Source of the DNA: Pseudozyma flocculosa PF-1
Lineage: Eukaryota; Basidiomycota; Ustilaginomycetes; Ustilaginales; Ustilaginaceae
Assembly (NCBI RefSeq): GCF_000417875.1
Contig: NW_006920880.1
Coordinates: 254,260-318,259 of the forward strand
Length of the DNA: 64,000 nt
Reading direction: 5' to 3'
Shown here: positions 57,706-64,000 of the stretch, piece after piece
How the letters are laid out: each line of letters begins with the position of its first letter
How positions within the stretch are numbered: the stretch's first letter is position 1
Program-made: the position numbers and the translations under genes
The notes under the pieces: model-generated
What the model saw: only the letters and a program-made list of their open reading frames with translations
Databases searched by the model: none
Told to the model about the DNA's origin: nothing

Positions 57706-60084
57706 CTACTCTTCGACGATGTCGCTCTTCTTGGGCTTGGGGCTGCTGCTGATGCCCTTGACGCGCAGCTCCTTGCCCTGCTGGTGGATGTCCTTGACCG
57801 TCTCGTCGCGGAGGATGCCCAGCCCGGTCTCGGCGCGCGCCAGCTCGAGGACGTCGTCGAGCGGGACGAGGCCGTCGTGGTCGACGTCGAGCTTGTCGAC
57901 CAGCTTCTCGAGCACCTCGTCGTCGGGCTTGTGCTTGATCAGGCGCAGCGCCTGCTCCAGGTCGTCGACGCTGATCTTGCCCGTCGGAGACGCCTCGATG
58001 ATGTGCATCCGGCTGCCGACGTCTCGATCGTACTCCTCGAGCTGGTTGTCGATCTTTTCCAGCATCGACTTGATGCGCTTCGACATCGAGCGGGTCGACG
58101 ACGACGTCGAGCTGGAGCTGGAGCTGCTGGCCTCGGCCGAGGAGCCGGACGACGAAGCCGACGCCGCGGACGCCGCGGACGCCGCGGACGCGGCCGCGCT
58201 GTCCTTGTCGCTGGCGCTGGCGCTGTCGGCAGCCTCGTGCTGCTGCTCGCCGCTGTTGACCTCTTCGATGAGGCGCGCCAGCTCCTCGCGCTCCTTGAGC
58301 ACGCTCGACTTGGCGCTGAGGATGCTGAGCGCCTCGCCGAGCTCCATGAGCTGCTCGTTGGTCATCCTGGCGTCCTCGGCGGCCTCCTTGCTCGTCTCGG
58401 CCTCGGGCAGGAGCGCGCGCGCCTCCTGCTCCTCGCGCGCCAGGCGCGCCTTTTCGGCGTTCTTCTTCTCCCTGTCCGCCTCCCTGGCCGCTGCCTCCTC
58501 CTGCTCCTGCTCGGCCTCGTCCTCGATGAGCTCCTCCTGCTGCTGGAGCACCTCGAGCCTCTGCTTGTTGGTGGCGCCCTCCTTGTTGACGTTGAGCTCG
58601 GCCTCGTTGAGCAGGTTGTCCGGCAGGCTGCTGAGCGTCAGCTCGAGCGACTTGAGGTGCGACGCGGCGCCGTCGTTGGAGCCCTGGGCGACGTAGTTGA
58701 ACGCCTTGCTGAGGATGAGCAGGATGCCGCTGATCTTCTGGTGAAGGTGGAGGTCGATCCACTGGCCCAGCTCCTGGCGCAGCCGGTCCTCGGACAGGTT
58801 GGTGGTCTGGATGCCGCGGTTCTGGCAGGCGCTGATGAGCTCGTGCTGCGACATCGACGACACGCCCTCGGACGCGATCACGAGGTCGTCCTGGCGGATG
58901 CGGGTCAGCTTGTGCCGAATCTGGTAGCGGAGGTAGTTGTCGGTGCCAAAGGCGTTGATCTGCATGTAGCGGCACATGCTGACCAGCTGCGGCCGGCTGA
59001 GGTTGTCGAGGGTGAGGTCGTCCTCGAACAGCTTGGCCACCTTGATGATGTCCTCGTCCGACGGCGACTCGCCCGTGGAGCGCACCTTGCGGAAGAACTC
59101 CTTGAACTCCTCGGATGTCTGCACCTTGTCCGTGGCCTGCAGGCCGCCCTCGCGGATCGTCTCCTGGAGGAACTTGGCCATCTGGAGCCGCACCTTGATC
59201 AGGCCGCGCCGCTTCTCCTCTGCGGCAAACTTGCTCTCAAAGGTGCTGGGCAGCATGTTGGGAAAGATCTTGATGGCGACGGGCAGCAGCAGCTCTCCGG
59301 CGGGGATGACGACAAAGGGGATGAACGGGATCAGGCGCAGCAGGTCGGCCATGGTGCGCTTGAGCTGGCGGTGCTCCCTGCGCGTGAGGCTGTATCCGAG
59401 CATCAGGCGTCGCAGCAGGCGGCTCGAGATGCGGACCTCCTTTGCGAGCAGCTTGCTGCCGTGCCAGTAGTGGAGCGCCTCCTCCTTGACCTTGGCCCAC
59501 ACCCGCTTGACCTTGGACTGCTGCGGCTTGTGCGCCTCGAGCTCGGCCTGCTCCTTTTGCTTTTCCGCCAGCGCACTCTGCGACGCCGCCACCTGGTTGC
59601 AGCTCGACCCCAGCTCGGCGGCCGTGTTGCCCGAGACCGGCTGTGCCGCCTTGACCGTCGCATCGGATGCCGCCGCCGCCGTCGTCGAAGACGGCTGCTT
59701 GGCTGCGGACGGGTCCGAGGGGTCCTTCTTTGGCTGCAAAGGTGAAGCCGACGGCGGCGAGCCCGACGAGGAAAAGGGCGGCGGGGCCGACGATGTCGAG
59801 CGTTGTGTCTGCGTCTCGGTGCTGTGGTAGCGCGTCACCCGCCTGTGGGTCAAGGTGAGCGAGGCCGGCTTGCGCCGCGCCGTGTGGGCCGAGTAGAGCG
59901 ACGAGGACGAGTAGGTGGCCGACGCGGTCTGCAGGCCCAGTGCCGGTGCGAAGATGCCGAGCACATCGCTCTGCCTGGCCGGGGTGCGCAGGCCGGGTCT
60001 GGCCCGGGCGGCGGCCAGGAGAGATCCCGAGGCCCAAGCCATACCTCTCCCGCCAAGGTAGGCGGCAGCGTTCGTGGACGACAT
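57706..60084 (-). CDS. LETM1-domain protein of the mitochondrial inner membrane
   Basis: Single exon, 792 aa. The N terminus is Ala/Arg/Ser-rich (mitochondrial presequence). The LETM1 core begins VWAKVKEEALHYWHGSKLLA and includes one transmembrane segment with conserved Pro (LLRLIPFIPFVVIPAGELLL, about 245-270), followed by FPNMLPSTFE and the ribosome-binding-like half (FEDDLTLDNLSRPQLVSMCR, SMSQHELISACQNRGI). A long Glu/Ala coiled coil and a Ser/Ala-rich spacer follow. Near residue 730 an EF-hand-like loop reads DVDHDGLVPLDDV. Family role: K+/H+ or Ca2+/H+ exchange and mitochondrial volume control, with Mdm38-type ribosome contacts. It is divergent from the DUF4604 gene. Confidence 0.95.
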   Translation of the reverse strand: MSSTNAAAYLGGRGMAWASGSLLAAARARPGLRTPARQSDVLGIFAPALGLQTASATYSSSSLYSAHTARRKPASLTLTHRRVTRYHSTETQTQRSTSSAPPPFSSSGSPPSASPLQPKKDPSDPSAAKQPSSTTAAAASDATVKAAQPVSGNTAAELGSSCNQVAASQSALAEKQKEQAELEAHKPQQSKVKRVWAKVKEEALHYWHGSKLLAKEVRISSRLLRRLMLGYSLTRREHRQLKRTMADLLRLIPFIPFVVIPAGELLLPVAIKIFPNMLPSTFESKFAAEEKRRGLIKVRLQMAKFLQETIREGGLQATDKVQTSEEFKEFFRKVRSTGESPSDEDIIKVAKLFEDDLTLDNLSRPQLVSMCRYMQINAFGTDNYLRYQIRHKLTRIRQDDLVIASEGVSSMSQHELISACQNRGIQTTNLSEDRLRQELGQWIDLHLHQKISGILLILSKAFNYVAQGSNDGAASHLKSLELTLSSLPDNLLNEAELNVNKEGATNKQRLEVLQQQEELIEDEAEQEQEEAAAREADREKKNAEKARLAREEQEARALLPEAETSKEAAEDARMTNEQLMELGEALSILSAKSSVLKEREELARLIEEVNSGEQQHEAADSASASDKDSAAASAASAASAASASSSGSSAEASSSSSSSTSSSTRSMSKRIKSMLEKIDNQLEEYDRDVGSRMHIIEASPTGKISVDDLEQALRLIKHKPDDEVLEKLVDKLDVDHDGLVPLDDVLELARAETGLGILRDETVKDIHQQGKELRVKGISSSPKPKKSDIVEE

Positions 60085-60839
60085 CGAGGGTGCGGTGCGC
60101 AGCGGAGTCGATCAGCGGATTGCGAAAGGGGCGGCGTCGGCGGCTGCTGCTCTCGTCGCAGTGCAGCCGGGCGGGGACGAGCGACCGACGGGTGAAGCCG
60201 AGGCGGTGTTGCGGCGTGGCGTGGCGTGGCGTAGCGAGGCGCGGCGTGGCGAGGCGAGACGGTGAATCGGGGGCCCGCCGGTGCTATGGCGGCTGCGCGT
60301 ACGTTGCGGTGGGTCTGTACGGTGCGTTCGGTGGTCTTGAGGAAGGGGTGGTGGTTCGCAAGGTGGAGACGGCTAGCTAGGCAACCAGGCCTGGGAACGT
60401 GCGGGCGAGCCGGCTCGGGGGGTCCGCTGCAGCAAAGCGCCAGGCCGGGTGGCTGTGGGGCGTTGGTGTGTGATTTGGGGGGCTGAGCGAGGTGGACCTT
60501 CCGGGGCGCGGCTTCGCACCAAACCGCTCGGGCGCCGGCGTGCGTGGCTGGACCCCAAAAGACCGCTTGCTTGCTTCTTCCTGCTTCGCCCCGGGCTGGC
60601 CAAGTCCGCCGCTGGGCACGGGGTCAAGGCGGGCGGCCGGGCGGGCCGGCACCCCTCGGAACCGCCCGAAGTCGGTCGGCCATCTTCGGTCGACAGACGA
60701 CGGCCACTCAATCCTTTTTCGCACGGGAAGAACGGCGAGGTGGAGGCAGAGCGGGGCCGGCACCCGCCACGACCCACCATCATCGGCCAACGACACCTAC
60801 AGCGACGACGACGACGGCGACGACAATCACGCTGCCACG
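60085..60839. promoter_or_regulatory. divergent upstream region of LETM1 and the DUF4604-like gene
   Basis: 755 bp between two start codons. It contains GGCGTGGCGTGGCG repeats (60208-60260). No gene is supported. Confidence 0.5.
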
Positions 60840-61619
60840 ATGCCGCCAAAGCAGCTGCGCAACCTCAGCTACCAGGCGCCCGAGACGCCCGCCTTTCTCC
60901 GGGCCTTCAAGGCGCAAGTGGCCGGGTCCTCGTCTTCTTCGACGGGCGCAGCACGCCGAGGGGGCGAACCACGCCTCGAAGACCTCCTCGCCGGTCGACC
61001 CTCGTCTCCGGGCCGGCATGGCGGCGGCGGCGGCGACGGCGGCGGCGGCGAAGGAGCGTCTTCGAACGCCAACGCAGATGTCGACGGCGATGACAGCGAC
61101 GAGGATGACCTGTCGTTTGCGCAGGTCGTGGTGCTCAAGGACGGCAAGCATCTCACTCGGGAAGAGGCCGAGGAGGCGCGGAGGCAACAGCTCCTCGATC
61201 AGACGGCCACCTCGTCAGCCTCCGACGAAAAGGCGGCGGCAAGCATAGCCCAGGCAGGCGGGGCGCCGCAGCGCCGGAAACGCGAAATGCCCGCCTTTTC
61301 CTCGGCCGTCGACGGCAGCGACGATGACCGTAGCGGCACGTCGGCGTCCAACCTGCTCCGGGAGGCACTCGATCCATCCGCGGCATCGTCGTCGAAGCGC
61401 GCAAAACGGGCAGCATCCTCGCCAGGCGACGGCGGCAACCTCGAAGACGTCAAGAAGCTCCTGCGCCAGGAACAGGAGCGCAAGGCCCAGGTCGAGCGCG
61501 AGTCCAAACGACAGTCGGTCCAGGACGAAAAGGCGCAGAAGCAGAAGGCCAAGAACAAGGCCGCGCGGGCCGAAAAGAAAAAGAGCGGCAAGGGCCTCAG
61601 CTTCTCGATGGACGACTGA
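60840..61619 (+). CDS. DUF4604 / KIAA1143-like protein
   Basis: Single exon, 259 aa, first ATG at 60840. The N terminus MPPKQLRNLSYQAPETPAFL followed by RAFKAQV is the family hallmark (SYxxPxxPAFLxxFKxxVG). After a Gly/Ser stretch comes an acidic segment leading into FAQVVVLKDGKHLTREEAEE, matching the QVVVLKxGDLSxEE box of human KIAA1143. The C terminus is a Lys-rich helix ending KSGKGLSFSMDD, like the LLSFDxxE end of the family. The function of this conserved eukaryotic family is not well defined. Probably nuclear, judging from basic clusters (inference). Confidence 0.85.
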   Translation: MPPKQLRNLSYQAPETPAFLRAFKAQVAGSSSSSTGAARRGGEPRLEDLLAGRPSSPGRHGGGGGDGGGGEGASSNANADVDGDDSDEDDLSFAQVVVLKDGKHLTREEAEEARRQQLLDQTATSSASDEKAAASIAQAGGAPQRRKREMPAFSSAVDGSDDDRSGTSASNLLREALDPSAASSSKRAKRAASSPGDGGNLEDVKKLLRQEQERKAQVERESKRQSVQDEKAQKQKAKNKAARAEKKKSGKGLSFSMDD

Positions 61620-61950
61620 GGGCCGCAGGCGCCGAGCAGCGGGGCGAGGCGAGGCGAGGCAGGTCGCGGACGACGGACGGCGGACGGCGGTCGAGGGACG
61701 GCAGGGAGTTGGGCGGCAGTCTATCGAGATTCCGGTATCCTGTACGAGCGTGCGAGTGCGATGTCTAGGTGTAGCAGAGAGATGGTGGCAACTGTATCAT
61801 GTGGCGATCGGTGTGCAGGAAAGATGCGAGCGAAGAGAGGCAGACGGGCGTGCCCTGCCACGAATGGGGTCGACGGAATAGGAGGAGGGGGAGCTTTGCC
61901 GTCAGGTCTCGGGGACCCATGCGGCCCGGGAGGATGGAGACCAGAGGCCA

Positions 61951-64000
61951 TCACAGGCCATAGTGGTCGGCGGCCTGCTCGAGCTTGTTGACCATCAGGA
62001 AGATGAGGGCGCTGCTGGGAGCGCTGCGCAGGCAGGTGACGCCGCAGCCGGCGTAGAGGCCCTTGATGCCCCGGGCGCTGTAGATGTTGCGGAACGTCTG
62101 GAAGAAGCCCGTCTTGGGACGCGCCGCCTCGCCCGGCTTGAGCGGCGCGCGCATCTCGAGCTCGGTCTGCATCGTCGACTTGACCGAGTCGGCGGGGAAG
62201 AGGACAACGTTGTAGCTGATGCCCGCCAGCGCTCCGGCCGAGACGAGCTCCAGCGTGCCTAGGTCGCGCTTCGAGACGTCGTCCCGCCCACGCAGCGCCT
62301 TCTTGCGCTGGATGAACCAGCGCGAGCAGCTCTCAAACGCGAGGAACCACGCAACGCCGCCGCCCGTCTCGCGCAGCAGCGTGCCAGTCTGTCCAAGCCA
62401 CAAGCCGCGGACGCCGTCGGCCTGGATGGTCCGGCGCAGCAGGGTNNNNNNNNNNNNNNNNNNNNCGACGCCTGGCGCGTGATCATCTGCACCTGCATCT
62501 TGCACTTGATGAGCTCGATCGGCGTCAGGACCAGGCTGGTCGCGGCTCCAGCGCCGGCGGCGGCGATGGCCAGCTGCGGAAACGACAGCGGTGAGTCGGC
62601 GTCGGCCTGGATCGACGAGCCCGACGCGCCCTGCTGGCCGGTCACGGACCGGATCACCGACTGGATCCTGTTGTAGGTGAAGAACAGGCAGGCATTCTCG
62701 AGCGTCGCGCCAAAGACGGGCATCGAGAGGCCGCGGTAGAGGCCGCGGAAACCCTCGCCTCGGTACGTCTGGCGGAAGCAGTCGAAGGCGCCGCTGTACC
62801 GAGGGGGACGGTCCGAAGCCTGCGTCTGCAGGCGCACCTTGACCAGGTCAAACGGATGCTCGAACACCTTGCTGCACATGCCCGCGATCGAGCCGAAGGC
62901 GAGGTCCTTGGTCGCCTGGCTCAATCGGCCGCCGTCGCTGCGGGTGGGGCCATCTTCGTCGACGGAATGGATGTAGTAGCGTTCAAAGTTGGGCGCATCT
63001 GCCGATGGAGCCGTCCTGCCAAAGCTGGCGCCCGCGCCAACAACGCCGATCGTCGAGACCACCGCGGCATGGATCGAGGGAGCCGGTCGGTCCTGCAGGA
63101 ACTCCAGCTCGGCCTCACCGTCATCGCCGTAGGCCCTCGGTCGCGGCGAGATGGGTATGTCGGCATCCACCTCGGGCACCGAAGGCCTGCGAGTCCGCAG
63201 CAACGGGCTCGGAATGCTGTCGAACGCAGATGAGGCCGCGGGCTCGATGGCAAGGCCAAACGACGGCCGCTTCCGGCGGGCGAACGAGGCTGTGCTCATC
63301 GTCCTGAGGTCGCGCAGCCCGTCGTGTGCGGACATGGTGGGGCCGTGACCGTGGTCGCTGCTGTCCTTGCTGTCCCCGGCGCTGGTGCTGTTGCCGCTGC
63401 TGCCGCCAACGGCCTTTGCCTTGTGGAACGTCTTGACCGAGGACGACCGCTGCAGCGGACTCTCGAAGCGCGGCGTAGAGGCGGTCGAGCTGGGCGTCAT
63501 GCTGCCGCTCGTCATGGGCCTGCGCGAGTCCGGGCCGATGCGGCGTGACCGGACCGCCTGCTGGCCCGGACGCGGCGGTGCGGTGTACATCTGGTGGAGC
63601 ATCGGCTCGGATGCATTCGAGTCGAAGCGGTTGCGCGGGACGAGGGTGAGGTCCTGCATGTCGGCGGCGATGTCGTTGGGGTCGGAGAAGGCCGACGAGG
63701 CGACTGAGAGCGGGCGCGAGATTGATGCCGTCGAAAGCCTCTTGTGGTGCGAGAACGATGAGCTGGAGCCCGAGAGGATGGGTGAGCCGAGCAGGTTGGA
63801 CCACGGCCTCGAGCCCAGGCTGCTGAGCGAGCGGCGGGATCCGTGGACGAGACGGTGTGCGTCGGCGGCGCCGTTGGCCGCGCGCCCGTGCGCTTCGCTG
63901 CCGCTGCCGCCAGTGGTGGTGTCGGTCAATTGAGAGCCAAACGAGAGCAACGACGGGCTCGAGGGCGTCGCGCGACCCGAGGCGTACTCGCGAACCGGAG
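61951..64000 (-). CDS. ORT1: mitochondrial carrier, ornithine transporter (ORT1/ARG11) type, cut at the right edge and by a gap
   Basis: Stop TGA at 61953-61951; the frame is still open at 64000 with no ATG seen, so the start lies beyond the window. A 20-N gap (62446-62465) splits the carrier domain, and the frame differs on its two sides, so the gap length is arbitrary. All three carrier signatures are present: PFDLVKVRLQTQ, PIELIKCKMQVQ and PADSVKSTMQTE. Ort1-like landmarks include LAFGSIAGMCSKVFEHPFDL, RGLSMPVFGATLENACLFFT and GQTGTLLRETGGGVAWFLAF. Family role: exchange of matrix ornithine (and basic amino acids) for cytosolic substrates in arginine synthesis. Oddity: more than 350 Ser-rich residues precede the carrier in the same open frame, far beyond the family's roughly 300 aa. 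Confidence 0.88.
62446..62465. other. assembly gap (20 N) inside the carrier coding region
   Basis: Twenty N residues between the codons for MITRQAS and TLLRRTIQADG. The flanking frames do not line up through exactly 20 nt, so real coding sequence of unknown length is missing. Confidence 1.

Noticed and set aside
57649..59745. 698-codon plus-strand frame opposite LETM1
   Set aside because: Antisense shadow of a GC3-biased gene; Leu/Glu/Arg/Val-biased with no motif.

Overview
The window is nuclear DNA of a GC-rich filamentous or yeast-like basidiomycete, most likely one of the smut-related Ustilaginomycotina. Evidence: short introns (about 90-300 nt) with GTGAGT-type donors, a fungus-specific elongation factor 3, a GATA/PAS White Collar-2 photoreceptor partner, and basidiomycete-style Tnp2 transposon debris. 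Assignment below phylum is inference. Two 20-N assembly gaps (16324-16343 and 62446-62465) and one isolated N (16268) are present.

Layout. 1-127: 5' end of an NAD(P)H-hydrate epimerase gene. 128-3353: no supportable gene. 3354-8973: divergent pair PWP2 (90S pre-ribosome) and a FAF2/UBX2-type UBX protein. 8974-15809: long non-coding upstream region, then wc-2. 15810-18524: microsatellites, then a 3-ketoacyl-CoA thiolase. 18717-20772: Fyv7/TAP26-like rRNA-processing protein and eIF1, divergent. 21759-26569: aprataxin-like DNA end-repair enzyme and a polytopic membrane protein, divergent. 27549-33013: succinyl-CoA:3-ketoacid CoA-transferase, a tail-anchored thioredoxin-fold protein, and ornithine/glutamate N-acetyltransferase.

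33173-39700 is an accessory block: a visibly AT-richer island with a tyrosine-recombinase-like remnant and 31-bp tandem repeats, a broken CACTA/Tnp2 transposase, a short extra copy of the EF3 3' coding end, and a strong hairpin. 39712-43008 is elongation factor 3 with a probable 5'-UTR intron. 43133-46562 has no supportable gene. 46563-49820 is the TFIIH helicase RAD3/XPD in eight exons. 50100-51680 is a second AT-richer decayed island that shares a short similar segment with the first in opposite orientation. 52245-64000 holds an RG-rich coiled-coil protein, an unrecognised Cys-rich protein, LETM1, a DUF4604/KIAA1143-like protein and an ornithine-type mitochondrial carrier running off the right edge.

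Most genes are housekeeping: ribosome biogenesis and translation (PWP2, Fyv7-like, eIF1, EF3), DNA repair (aprataxin, XPD) and mitochondrial metabolism (CoA-transferase, LETM1, acetyltransferase, ornithine carrier). The last two serve the same arginine pathway: the acetyltransferase makes ornithine in the matrix and the carrier exports it. All exon models were read by eye from splice signals and reading-frame continuity; every spliced model given closes in frame.
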